The position numbers and the translations under genes were made by a program. From positions 4,526,001 through 4,590,000 of the forward strand of contig NZ_JBEJGY010000004.1 in the NCBI RefSeq assembly GCF_040253615.1: a DNA stretch of 64,000 nt. The letters are read 5' to 3'. Position 1 is the stretch's first letter; every line of letters starts with the position of its first letter. This DNA is from Streptomyces sp. Edi4. Its GTDB lineage: Bacteria; Actinomycetota; Actinomycetes; Streptomycetales; Streptomycetaceae. A model generated the notes under the pieces. It saw nothing but the letters and a program-made list of their open reading frames with translations, had not been told where the DNA came from and made no database searches. This document shows, piece by piece, positions 41,808-49,147 of this stretch.

Positions 41808-42716
41808 TCATGCGGGGGTCTTCGTGGGGCGGGGGCTGGGGCGGGGGGCGGTTGCTGCGGCTCGGGCCCTGGCCGCGTGGGAGCGGACTTCTCCCGGGGG
41901 GAGGGTTGGGGGGTGGGGTCGGGGTTTGCCCTGGCAGGGGGCGCAGGTGCCGCCTGGGAGGGCTTCTGGGAGGCCCGGGGCGCCGCACTTCGCGCATTCC
42001 AGGATGCGTAGGGCTGGGCGCGTCGGGGGCGGGGGCTGGTCCGGGGGGAGTTTGGCGAGGAGGCGAGTACGGGTGAGGCCGGCCGGGCTGTGGACCGGGA
42101 CCGGCAGGCCCGAGGTCAGGGCGCGCAGGATGTCCTGCTCCGTCGCGCCGCGCTCGAACCACGCCGCCGCCAACGGTTCCAGTTCCGTGCAGTCCCGCGC
42201 CGACAGGGACAGCGCCGGCGCGGTACGTCCCAGCGCGGCCAGGAGTATGAACGCCCTGCTGCGCGTAGGCTGTTGCGGCGCCGACGCGGCCGGCCCGGGT
42301 GGCCGTGGCGGTGCCGGAGTCGCCTCGTTGACGCCCCCACGGGTGAATTCCGCCCACCACGCGTCTTCCCGCGGCGTTCGCGAGAACCACGTCCTGGTCA
42401 CCCACCGCGCGCTGTCCGAGCCGCGCAGATGCTCGCGTCCGCGTCTCAAGTGGCCGGCACTTACGAGGCGTTGGAGTGCGGTACGTAACGCGCACTGCCC
42501 GTACGGCAGCACCTTCGCCAGCGTTTTCACGGAGATGTCCGCGCCGTCCGGGAGCCGGTCCAGGTAGCCCGCCACCGCCGCCTCTCGGGGCGCGAAGTCG
42601 TACGCGGTGGGCGGCGGTTGGTCCGGCGTCGAACGCTTTCCGTAGCCCGGATTGGCCATCGGGTGGTGGTCGGGGTGCGCTGCGGCGGGTGCGGCACTAA
42701 AGTGGCTGTCAGCCAT
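41808..42716 (-). CDS. Winged-helix protein with C-terminal Cys4 zinc-finger-like motif
   Basis: 302 residues. Residues about 40-110 (FAPREAAVAGYLDRLPDGAD, ISVKTLAKVLPYGQCALRTA, RLVSAGHLRRG) look like a winged helix-turn-helix of the replication-initiator/MarR-like kind, common in Streptomyces accessory regions. A Pro/Ala-rich centre follows. Near the C-terminus CAKCGAP...CAPC could bind zinc. The tail is Pro/Arg-rich. It converges with the lipoprotein gene (19-bp gap). The start ATG 42716 has no clear ribosome site; ATG 42659 is an alternative. Confidence 0.7.
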   Translation of the reverse strand: MADSHFSAAPAAAHPDHHPMANPGYGKRSTPDQPPPTAYDFAPREAAVAGYLDRLPDGADISVKTLAKVLPYGQCALRTALQRLVSAGHLRRGREHLRGSDSARWVTRTWFSRTPREDAWWAEFTRGGVNEATPAPPRPPGPAASAPQQPTRSRAFILLAALGRTAPALSLSARDCTELEPLAAAWFERGATEQDILRALTSGLPVPVHSPAGLTRTRLLAKLPPDQPPPPTRPALRILECAKCGAPGLPEALPGGTCAPCQGKPRPHPPTLPPGEVRSHAARARAAATAPRPSPRPTKTPA

Positions 42717-42759
42717 CGGATCAGTGTTTCCTTAACGTGTGGTTGATCTTGGTGGTCAG

Positions 42760-42792
42760 GCCCCCGCAGGTGTTGGTGCACCTGGCGGGGGC
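42760..42792 (-). terminator. Hairpin near the HTH gene promoter
   Basis: GCCCCCGC-AGGTG (42760-42772) pairs with CACCT-g-GCGGGGGC (42779-42792), with one bulged G and a 6-nt loop. Confidence 0.6.
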
Positions 42793-42985
42793 TGATTGGT
42801 GTCCTGGGTCCTGTTGCTGTCTGGACGCTAAAGGCTAGTCACCCTCTGTGGCAAGCCGAACGCGGAAAGTGTCCGGCGGGTTCGTTTCCGCCCAACTGGC
42901 GGGGTGGGCGGGTGGGTTGAGACCCACTCCCATTCGATTTCAAGCACCGCTCGAAGCTCGACGCGTGAGCTTCGCCGCGTACGCC

Positions 42986-43021
42986 ACGAGCCGGCCCCGT
43001 CAACAACGCCGGCCGGCTCGT
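42986..43021 (-). terminator. Terminator after the DUF397 gene
   Basis: ACGAGCCGGCC (42986-42996) and GGCCGGCTCGT (43011-43021) form a perfect 11-bp stem, 19 bp past the DUF397 stop on the minus strand. Confidence 0.8.
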
Positions 43022-43039
43022 AGCGCCCGAATGGGTGCG

Positions 43040-43375
43040 TCAGCTCGTTTTGTTGGACTCCTTCACCCCGGCGACGAACGCCGACCACGCCGCCGCTCGG
43101 AACACGAGCGCCGGGCCGTGCGGGGCGGACTTCGAGTCCCGGACGGGGACGATGCCGGGGAAGTCGTCCGCCACCTCCAGGCAGTTGCCGCCGCTGCCGT
43201 CGCTGTGGGTGGACGTGCGCCAGCGCGCGACCTCCAGGCAGTCGCCGCCCTCCCCGCCGCTGTAGCTCGACTTCTGCCAGCGGGCGATTTCGAGGCAGTT
43301 GCCGCCGTCCCCGCCGCTGTAGCTGGACTTATGCCAACTGGCCTTGCTCAAGTCGTACTTAGGGCTGATCCTCAT
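43040..43375 (-). CDS. DUF397 protein with three domain-like repeats
   Basis: 111 residues. Three consecutive units of about 25 residues repeat the DUF397 core: WHKSSYSGGDGGNCLEIA, WQKSSYSGGEGGDCLEVA, WRTSTHSDGSGGNCLEVA. Only the last continues into the usual end (VPVRDSKSAPHGPALVF and AAAWSAFVAGV). A normal DUF397 protein has one unit in 60-80 residues. DUF397 proteins pair with XRE regulators carrying a DUF5753 region and influence development and antibiotic production in Streptomyces. It overlaps the regulator upstream by 17 bp. Confidence 0.88.
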   Translation of the reverse strand: MRISPKYDLSKASWHKSSYSGGDGGNCLEIARWQKSSYSGGEGGDCLEVARWRTSTHSDGSGGNCLEVADDFPGIVPVRDSKSAPHGPALVFRAAAWSAFVAGVKESNKTS

Positions 43376-44198
43376 GGGCGTAATCCTCCGCCACTGATTC
43401 GATCAAGGCCAGGGATTGTTGGGGTGAGAGTGCGCTGGCCCGGATCAAATCGTATGTCAGTTCATGGCGCGCGACCGTGGCGGCATCGTCCAGCAACCAG
43501 CCAGTTCCAAGGCCATCGACGTACGCGAGCGGCGGCGCATCGGCGAAAGCCATGAGCTTGAGGCCTCCGTCCAGCGCCGCGTGGGCTCCGGCCGCAAACG
43601 GCAACACTTGCACGATGATCCGGTGTCGAAAGCCGAGCGACGCGACATGTGCAAGGGCCTCTGCCATCACCGCCCGGCCTCCTGCCTCTCGACGCAGTAC
43701 GGCCTCGTCAAGCACTGCCCAGACAAGAGGAGTTGTTGGACTGCCGAGGAGTCGCGCACGCTCAAGACGGCCGGTCACCACGTCCTCGATAGCGGAGTCG
43801 GGGGCCGTTGGCTGGTACGCGCGGCACACGGCGCGTGCGTACGCCTCCGTCTGCAACAGGCCCGGGATGAGTAGCGGCGCGTACTCCCGGATCGTCGTCG
43901 CGATCGCCTCCGCCTCCGCCGCCTCGGCGAAGTGGTCCGGGTACTTGGACTCCGCCGCCGCGACGCAGTTGCGCGTGAAGAAGCCGTCCGTGCCGAGGAT
44001 CTTGTCGAACTGGCGGGCGTACTCCAGGTGCATGCGGCGGATGCCCGCTTCGAGTTGGCCGATGAAGGACGAGGAGACGAAGAGGGGGGCGCCCAGGGCC
44101 TCCTGGCTGAGGCCCGCCTTTTCGCGGGCGTGGCGGAGCTCGGCGCCGAGGAGGGCGCGGGGGGAGGCGGAGGGGTCGAGGTCCTTCGGTGCGGGCAT
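43359..44198 (-). CDS. XRE-family regulator with DUF5753 domain
   Basis: 279 residues. The N-terminal helix-turn-helix (LGAELRHAREKAGLSQEALG, about 18-37, with SSSFIGQLEAGIR) is followed by the DUF5753 region (about 85-270) with YAPLLIPGLLQTEAYARAV, ERARLL and RHIIVQVLPF-like motifs. ATG 44198 has AGGGAG 8 nt upstream. The 17-bp overlap with the DUF397 gene marks a two-gene operon. A second such pair lies at 59443-60665 in the opposite orientation. Confidence 0.9.
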   Translation of the reverse strand: MPAPKDLDPSASPRALLGAELRHAREKAGLSQEALGAPLFVSSSFIGQLEAGIRRMHLEYARQFDKILGTDGFFTRNCVAAAESKYPDHFAEAAEAEAIATTIREYAPLLIPGLLQTEAYARAVCRAYQPTAPDSAIEDVVTGRLERARLLGSPTTPLVWAVLDEAVLRREAGGRAVMAEALAHVASLGFRHRIIVQVLPFAAGAHAALDGGLKLMAFADAPPLAYVDGLGTGWLLDDAATVARHELTYDLIRASALSPQQSLALIESVAEDYAHEDQP

Positions 44199-44324
44199 GC
44201 GCAACTCCCTCTGGGACACGCGGGGTTGTTGGATCGCCGACGGTAGTCAGGGTAGCTCCGGGCGGACACTCTGGGTGAGGGGAACGGCACAGTCGGTACG
44301 TAACGCAGGGAAGGACGCGAGGAC

Positions 44325-44603
44325 ATGGCACTGACGGCTGAGGAGAGGGTGCGGGCGACGGAGGATGCCGTCGAGCAGTTGCGGGAGGGGCTGGCGCGGG
44401 TCGGCGTGGTGCTGCCGTCGTTGCGGATCGACCCGCTGACGTGTGCGGGGCATGTGCTCTATCCGCTGGTGGACCTCGGGCGCTGCAACCTGGACATGGC
44501 GCTGCGGCTCGTCGCGGTACTCGCGAAGACGTACGGGCCGGAGGCGGACGCGTCGGGTGGTGGCACCTGCGCGTGTGGCTGTGCCGGTCACCAGCACGTC
44601 TGA
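44325..44603 (+). CDS. Small Cys-rich-tailed protein of unknown function
   Basis: 92 residues. The helical body (AEERVRATEDAVEQLREGLA and LDMALRLVAVLAKTYG) ends in CACGCAGHQHV, where clustered Cys and His could bind a metal. It is divergent from the XRE regulator (126-bp gap) and close to the next gene (27 bp), so it may share a small operon. GGACGCGAGGAC precedes the ATG. I do not recognise the family. Confidence 0.65.
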   Translation: MALTAEERVRATEDAVEQLREGLARVGVVLPSLRIDPLTCAGHVLYPLVDLGRCNLDMALRLVAVLAKTYGPEADASGGGTCACGCAGHQHV

Positions 44604-44630
44604 CGGGCCGAGTCTCGTACGCTCGGCGGC

Positions 44631-45149
44631 ATGGGCGACAGGCGTGAGGTGAGCCATGAGCGGCGTCTTCCGTCGTGGACGGAGCATCCTCGACTGAGCG
44701 CGTGGCTGGCGGAGCAGGAAGCGGCGTTCGGGGCGTGGGCGGCGTCGCACCCGGGCAAGTGGGACTTCTCGGTGGCCTCGATCGACGCGCTTGAGGCGGC
44801 GGTGCGGGGGGACTTCGCCGGCGCGGAGTGGGAAGAGGTGCGGGCGGTGCGGCACACGCCCCGGGTGACCGCGCCCGCGTGGTACCTCGGTGAGGTGTGC
44901 GTGCGGGCGGCGGGGGCGGTGTGGAAGGTGAACCCGGCTGCGGACTTCACGGCGTGGGAAGGTCCTTTCGTCGGCGTACCGGGGGACCCGATGGAGGACC
45001 CGCACCACGAGGACCTGTACGAGGACGACGACTACCTCCCGGCGGTGGTGCCGGTCGCCGAGATGTGCGCCATGTTCCTCAAGGATCCGCCGTGGCGGTT
45101 GCGGGGTGTGGTGGAGGAGTTCCAGGCGCCGCTCGACTCCGGTCGGTAA
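44631..45149 (+). CDS. Conserved hypothetical protein
   Basis: 172 residues, acidic and Trp-rich, no signal peptide or membrane helix. LPSWTEHPRLSAWLAEQEAAF, HPGKWDFSVASIDALE and the acidic DDYLPAVVP region (about 140) are the most regular parts. No function is apparent. It begins 27 bp after the small protein upstream and converges with murQ across a 424-bp space. Confidence 0.6.
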   Translation: MGDRREVSHERRLPSWTEHPRLSAWLAEQEAAFGAWAASHPGKWDFSVASIDALEAAVRGDFAGAEWEEVRAVRHTPRVTAPAWYLGEVCVRAAGAVWKVNPAADFTAWEGPFVGVPGDPMEDPHHEDLYEDDDYLPAVVPVAEMCAMFLKDPPWRLRGVVEEFQAPLDSGR

Positions 45150-45573
45150 AGACCTAGCTGGTGGCGTCTTGGCCCGGGCCACAGCAATGGGCTCCCACTC
45201 CGCCGGCCCCGGCTGGGTCGGGTCGCGGGCGCGCCGGGTGGCGGGGTGGGGGCAGACCGGAAGTTGTCGTGGACGTACGGACGGGGGAGGGGGGTTGCCG
45301 CCTTCGTAGGTTCTTCGTCGAAGTCAGGCCGCCATATGGCCCCTCGCCGCCCCGTACGACGTCAGGCAGAGGGGCCCCGGCCCGGGTATGGGCCGGGGGG
45401 CGCAAGAGTGGGAGGACTGGGAGGGGTGGGGGCGCTCGGGGTTGAGTTCTGGACGGGGTCTGGACGGTGTCGTCCGGGCGGGCGTTCGCGCGGTGGGTGC
45501 GGGGGCAGGCCACCGGGCTCTGGACGCTGGGAGCTGGACGTTGGGAGGTGGGCCAGGGCTCGGCGAACCCGTG
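45150..45573. other. Intergenic space, no gene seen
   Basis: 424 bp between convergent genes, very G-rich on the plus strand. I see no member of the dispersed repeat family, no clear terminator and no convincing ORF. Confidence 0.6.
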
Positions 45574-46623
45574 TCAGTTGTTCGCGGCTAGCGCCGCGCG
45601 GAGGTGGCCGCCTGATTCCGCGAGGAGTTTGGCGGCCGTCGCCGCCTCCACTCCGCCCAGGATGACCAGGATCGCGTTCTTCACCTCGCCGTCCGTCGCC
45701 GCCAGGGCCGCCTCGATCTCCGGGTCGCTCGCGCCCGTCGCCAGGGACACGATGTGGCGGGAGCGGGCGCGGAGTTTCTCGTTGGAGGCGCGTACGTCGA
45801 CCATCAGGTTTCCGTACGTCTTGCCCAGGCGGATCATCGTGATCGTCGAGATCATGTTGAGGACCAGCTTCTGGGCCGTGCCCGACTTCAGGCGGGTGGA
45901 GCCGGTGAGGAGTTCCGGGCCCACCACGACCTCGATGCCGTGCTCGGCCGCCCCCGCCAGCTCGCTGTCCGCGTTGCACGACAGGCCGATCGTCAGGGCC
46001 CCCCCGCGCCTGGCGTGCTCCACCGCGCCGATCGCGTACGGCGTGCGGCCCGAGGCCGAGATGCCGACCACCGTGTCCGCGCCGGTGAGGTGGAGCGCCG
46101 CCAGGTCCTCCGCCGCCAACTGCCGTGAGTCCTCCGCCCCTTCGACCGCCTTCACCATCGCCGATGGACCGCCCGCGATCAGCCCCACCACCTGCGACGG
46201 GTCGGTGTTGAACGTCGGCGGGCACTCGCTCGCGTCCAGTACGCCGAGCCGCCCGGCCGTGCCCGCGCCCGCGTAGATCAGGCGGCCCCCGCGCGCCATC
46301 CGCTCCGCCGTCGCGTCGATCGCGGCCGCGATGGCCGGGAGGCGGTCGGCCACGGCGGCGGGGACGGTGGCGTCCTCCCCGTTCATGATCCGGGCGATCT
46401 CGGCGGTCGGCAGCCGGTCGATCTCCGCGAGTTCCGGCCGGAACGCCTCCGTGGTGAGGCCCGCCAGCTGGGCCCTGAGATCGGAGTAGGTCTGGCCGTG
46501 GTCCTGGCTGCGCCCGCTTCCGTGGTCCTGGCTGCGGTCACCGCTGTGGTCCTGGCTGCTTCCGCTTCCGCTTCCGCTTCCGTGATCCTGGCTCTGGTCC
46601 TTGGCCTGGTTCTGGGTGGTCAT
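45574..46623 (-). CDS. murQ: N-acetylmuramic acid 6-phosphate etherase
   Basis: 349 residues, SIS-fold. Landmarks include LIYAGAGTAGRLGVLDASECPP (substrate-binding region with the catalytic Glu expected in this fold), GADTVVGISASGRTPYAIGA, ELLTGSTRLKSGTAQKLVLN and YGNLMVDVRASNEKLR. It cleaves the lactyl ether of MurNAc-6-P to give GlcNAc-6-P, the substrate of NagA (16012-17157). The N-terminal ~45 residues are an odd Gln/Asp/His/Gly/Ser repeat (QDHGSG units) not normal for MurQ. It lies 76 bp downstream of the murR-like gene, probably one operon. Confidence 0.93.
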   Translation of the reverse strand: MTTQNQAKDQSQDHGSGSGSGSSQDHSGDRSQDHGSGRSQDHGQTYSDLRAQLAGLTTEAFRPELAEIDRLPTAEIARIMNGEDATVPAAVADRLPAIAAAIDATAERMARGGRLIYAGAGTAGRLGVLDASECPPTFNTDPSQVVGLIAGGPSAMVKAVEGAEDSRQLAAEDLAALHLTGADTVVGISASGRTPYAIGAVEHARRGGALTIGLSCNADSELAGAAEHGIEVVVGPELLTGSTRLKSGTAQKLVLNMISTITMIRLGKTYGNLMVDVRASNEKLRARSRHIVSLATGASDPEIEAALAATDGEVKNAILVILGGVEAATAAKLLAESGGHLRAALAANN

Positions 46624-46699
46624 CGTGGCTGCGGCTCTTTCTCGTGTGCGGGGCCCTGAGCCCGTGTGCGGGGCCGTACGGGTGCCTGGGGGGCCGGGG

Positions 46700-47623
46700 T
46701 CAGCGTGTGCGGTCCCGGGGGGTGTGGCGGTGGGCCAGGGCCTCGTACGAGGCTGCGAGCGCGGGGGCCGCCGTCTCGTACGTGCGCTGGGCAACGCCGA
46801 TGAACAGGCAGTCCACGACCAGGAGTTGGCTCGTACGGGACGACATCGCGGCCGGGCGCAGCTCGCTCTCGCGGGCCGTGGACGTGGTCAGGACGTGATC
46901 GGCGTACTGCGAGACCGGGCCGTCGGGGCGGCCGGTGATCGCGATCGTGGTCGCGCCGTGGTCGAAGGCCACCCGCAGCGGCTCGATGACGTCGCCCGTC
47001 GAGCCGGAGTGGGTGATCGCCACCGCCGCGTCGCCCGAGCGCAGCTGCACCGCGTTGGTGACGGCCAGGTGCGGGTCGGTGTGGGCGTGGGCGATGAGCC
47101 CGATCCGCAGCAGCTTCTGCGCCAGGTCCTGGCCCACCAGGCAGGACGCTCCCACGCCGTACACGTCGATGCGCCGCGCGGCCGCCAACGCGCCGACTGC
47201 GGCGCCCAGTTGGGTGGTGTCGAGGGCGGCCGCCGTGTCGGCCAGGGTCTGCTGCTCGTCGTAGGCCAGTTTCGCGACGACGTCCGCGATCGGGTCGTCC
47301 ACCGCTATGTCGGCGGTCACCGAGGGGGCCCGGCCCGACTGCTGCTGGGCGGCGAGGCCGGCCAGCGCCAGGCGCAGGTCGCGGTAGCCGGGGTAGCCCA
47401 GGATGCGGGCGGTGCGGACGACGGTGGCCTCGCTGGTGCCGGTGAGGGCGGCCAGGCCCGTGACGGTGAGGGCCGCGCAGCCGGCCGGGTCGCCGGCGAC
47501 GGCCTCCGCGACCCGCTGCATGGAGCGGGTCATGGACGGCGCGAGTGTGCGCACCTTGGCGGCGAGGGCCGCCGGCGCGGGGGGTGAGCCCTCGCTGAAA
47601 CTTTCCTTCACGTCTCGGGTCAC
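46700..47623 (-). CDS. RpiR/MurR-type regulator with SIS domain
   Basis: 307 residues. The N-terminal RpiR helix-turn-helix (LTGTSEATVVRTARILGYPG, about 60-79) is followed by a SIS sugar-phosphate-binding domain (about 125-290) with IDVYGVGASCLVGQDLAQKL and AITHSGSTGDVIEPLRVA. By family it senses a sugar phosphate, most likely MurNAc-6-P given the adjacent murQ, and controls the operon. The start GTG 47623 falls 6 nt after a clear -10 box, so the mRNA is probably leaderless. Confidence 0.88.
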   Translation of the reverse strand: MTRDVKESFSEGSPPAPAALAAKVRTLAPSMTRSMQRVAEAVAGDPAGCAALTVTGLAALTGTSEATVVRTARILGYPGYRDLRLALAGLAAQQQSGRAPSVTADIAVDDPIADVVAKLAYDEQQTLADTAAALDTTQLGAAVGALAAARRIDVYGVGASCLVGQDLAQKLLRIGLIAHAHTDPHLAVTNAVQLRSGDAAVAITHSGSTGDVIEPLRVAFDHGATTIAITGRPDGPVSQYADHVLTTSTARESELRPAAMSSRTSQLLVVDCLFIGVAQRTYETAAPALAASYEALAHRHTPRDRTR

Positions 47624-47629
47624 GCTTGA

Positions 47630-47658
47630 AAGATATTTTCGGAGTGTTCTCCGGTCAA
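47630..47658 (-). promoter_or_regulatory. murR-murQ promoter with spacer inverted repeat
   Basis: Read on the minus strand: TTGACC, 17-nt spacer, TATCTT, then 6 nt to the GTG start. The spacer begins with GGAG-AACA-CTCC (47641-47652), an inverted repeat ideally placed as an operator for the regulator's own gene. Confidence 0.75.
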
Positions 47659-47782
47659 CCCCTCCGGGGGCTGTGAGCGGGGGCCGCGACGGGGGGCGCG
47701 ATCGGGGGCTGCGGGGGCTGTGATCGGGGCCGCGAGCGGGGGCCGGCCCGGTCCGCTACCGCGTGGGGCGGCTCGGGGGACA

Positions 47783-48175
47783 ATGGAGGGCATGGACGAC
47801 GTACAACCCCTCGAGCAAGCCCTGCATGCCGCACGCGCCCTGGTCCTCGCCGATCTGGCGGCGCGCGACGTGGCGCACGCGGACGTCGTCTCCCTGGTCG
47901 AGGACGCGGTGACCCACCGGCGCTGGTGGGTCGAGCAGTGGCCCGAGGGCACGGAGTACGTCGCCGGGCTCGTCGCCCAGGACGTCCAGGACGCGCTCCT
48001 TGAGCGGTACGGTCGCTGGCCGCTGTGCCCGGTGTGCGACGTGGGCGATCCGCACGCACTCGACGTGGAGCCGGAGCTCGGGCCCGATCCGCACTGGGTC
48101 TGCGGCAAGGCGGGCGTCGTGGTCGCGCCGGTCGGGGCGCTCGGCCGGGGGGCCTCGGGCGGGCTCGGCGGATGA
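47783..48175 (+). CDS. Conserved hypothetical protein with a CPVC motif
   Basis: 130 residues. A helical first half (LEQALHAARALVLADLAARD) precedes LCPVCDVGDPHALDVEPE and PHWVCGKAG, where three Cys might bind zinc. This pattern is common in small Streptomyces proteins encoded before DUF4031 genes. Starts at 47783 and 47792 are both possible. The stop overlaps the next gene's ATG (ATGA), so the two are coupled. Confidence 0.7.
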   Translation: MEGMDDVQPLEQALHAARALVLADLAARDVAHADVVSLVEDAVTHRRWWVEQWPEGTEYVAGLVAQDVQDALLERYGRWPLCPVCDVGDPHALDVEPELGPDPHWVCGKAGVVVAPVGALGRGASGGLGG

Positions 48176-48438
48176 CGCTGTACATCGACCCGCCGACCTG
48201 GCCCGGACACGGCCGCATGTGGTCGCATCTGGTCAGCGACGCCTCGTACGAGGAGCTGCACGCCTTCGCCGCGTCCATCGGCTGCCCGCCGCGCGCCTTC
48301 GAACGCGATCACTACGACGTGCCGTCCCATCGGTACGAGGACGCGGTGCGGGCGGGGGCGGTGGAGGTCGGTTCGAAGGAGCTCGTACGCCGTCTGACGG
48401 GGGCGGGGCTGCGGCGGCCCAAGGGGCGGCCTGCCTGA
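48172..48438 (+). CDS. DUF4031 protein
   Basis: 88 residues covering the whole DUF4031 domain: LYIDPPTWPGHGRMWSHLVS, ELHAFAASIGCPPRAFERDH with YDVP, and ELVRRLTGAGLRRPKGRP. The conserved His, Asp and Trp suggest a small hydrolase-like or nucleic-acid-related fold, but no function is known. ATG 48172 overlaps the upstream stop by four bases. Confidence 0.85.
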   Translation: MTLYIDPPTWPGHGRMWSHLVSDASYEELHAFAASIGCPPRAFERDHYDVPSHRYEDAVRAGAVEVGSKELVRRLTGAGLRRPKGRPA

Positions 48439-48737
48439 CACCGTTCTGGTGGCCCGGGGAACGCGCCGGTGGCCCAGGGAACGCGCCGGTGACGCCCCCG
48501 GAAGGAGCCCCGGAAACACCTGCTTGGCCGGAACTTGTCCCCGGTTCGGCTGCGGCCCGTAGCCAGACGATCGCGGATCGGCTAACTTCCTTGCCAGTAG
48601 TCGTGGTTCCGAAGTCTCAACGCCCGCGGTTTACGCCGTGGGCGTTTGCTGTGCAGCAATGTCCGAGGACCAGGGCGATCACCTCACCCAGGGGTACTGA
48701 CAAGCCAGTACCCCGCGATCCTCGACAGGGGAAACAC
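48439..48737 (+). promoter_or_regulatory. Promoter/leader region of the second cold-shock gene
   Basis: 299 bp with no gene. AACGCCCGCGG (48619-48629) pairs with CCGTGGGCGTT (48636-48646) around a 6-nt loop and is followed by TTTGCT. This hairpin is either an attenuator-like leader element or the end of an upstream transcript. CGATCGCGGATCG lies at about 48568. Confidence 0.5.
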
Positions 48738-48941
48738 ATGGCAACCGGCACCGTGAAGTGGTTCAACGCCGAAAAGGGCTTCGGTTTCATCGCGCAGGAC
48801 GGCGGTGGCCCGGACGTCTTCGTCCACTACTCCGCGATCAACTCCACCGGCTTCCGTGAGCTCCAGGAGAACCAGCAGGTCAACTTCGACGTGACCCAGG
48901 GCCCGAAGGGCCCGCAGGCGGAGAACGTCACCCCCGCCTGA
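48738..48941 (+). CDS. Cold-shock protein, CspA family (second copy)
   Basis: 67 residues with the same layout as the gene at 28629: ATGTVKWFNAEKG start, KGFGFIAQDGGG and DVFVHYSAIN RNA-binding motifs, GPKGPQAENV end. It differs from the first copy mainly in the loop after strand 3 (STGFRELQENQQVNFDV). It probably acts as a single-domain RNA chaperone. ACAGGGGAAACAC precedes the ATG. A terminator lies 36 bp after the stop, so the gene is monocistronic. Confidence 0.95.
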   Translation: MATGTVKWFNAEKGFGFIAQDGGGPDVFVHYSAINSTGFRELQENQQVNFDVTQGPKGPQAENVTPA

Positions 48942-48976
48942 TCGCCGACCCCGGCCCTGGTGGCCGGACGACGCGG

Positions 48977-49012
48977 AAGCGCCCCGCACCCGAGGACGGG
49001 TGTGGGGCGCTT
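48977..49012 (+). terminator. Terminator of the cold-shock gene
   Basis: AAGCGCCCCGCACCCG (48977-48992) pairs with CGGGTGTGGGGCGCTT (48997-49012), with one G-T pair and a 4-nt loop, followed by TTG. Confidence 0.88.
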
Positions 49013-49067
49013 TGCCGTGCGGGGCGGATGGACGCGTGCGGGGCGGATGGGCGTGGGGCTCTGTATG

Positions 49068-49147
49068 GCCTACGTACGGCCCACGTACGGCCTACGTACG
49101 GCCCACGTACGGCCCACGTACGGCCCACGTACGGCCTACGTACGGCC
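49068..49147. repeat. 10-bp tandem array (YACGTACGGC)
   Basis: Almost eight copies of (C/T)ACGTACGGC run without a break into the 3' end of the MFS exporter gene. Each unit contains the palindrome CGTACG. They are in phase with one helical turn of DNA. Confidence 0.92.

Larger units (their letters stand above)
42717..43039. other. Intergenic region with two hairpins, no gene
   Basis: 323 bp between the HTH gene start and the DUF397 gene stop (both minus strand). It contains the two hairpins listed separately and presumably the HTH gene promoter. No tRNA or attachment site was recognised. Confidence 0.6.

Noticed and set aside
42717..43039. tRNA or integration site beside the accessory block
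   Set aside because: The hairpins do not fold as a cloverleaf, and no integrase gene or direct repeat pair was found around 31-45 kb.
43040..44198. XRE/DUF397 pair as a toxin-antitoxin system
   Set aside because: DUF397/DUF5753 pairs are better described as developmental regulators in Streptomyces. No toxin fold is visible.
48439..48737. Known riboswitch before the second cold-shock gene
   Set aside because: Only one hairpin is seen and no conserved aptamer core could be recognised.
49068..49147. Replication-type iterons in the 10-bp array
   Set aside because: No initiator gene or AT-rich melting region is nearby; the array lies at a gene's 3' end.
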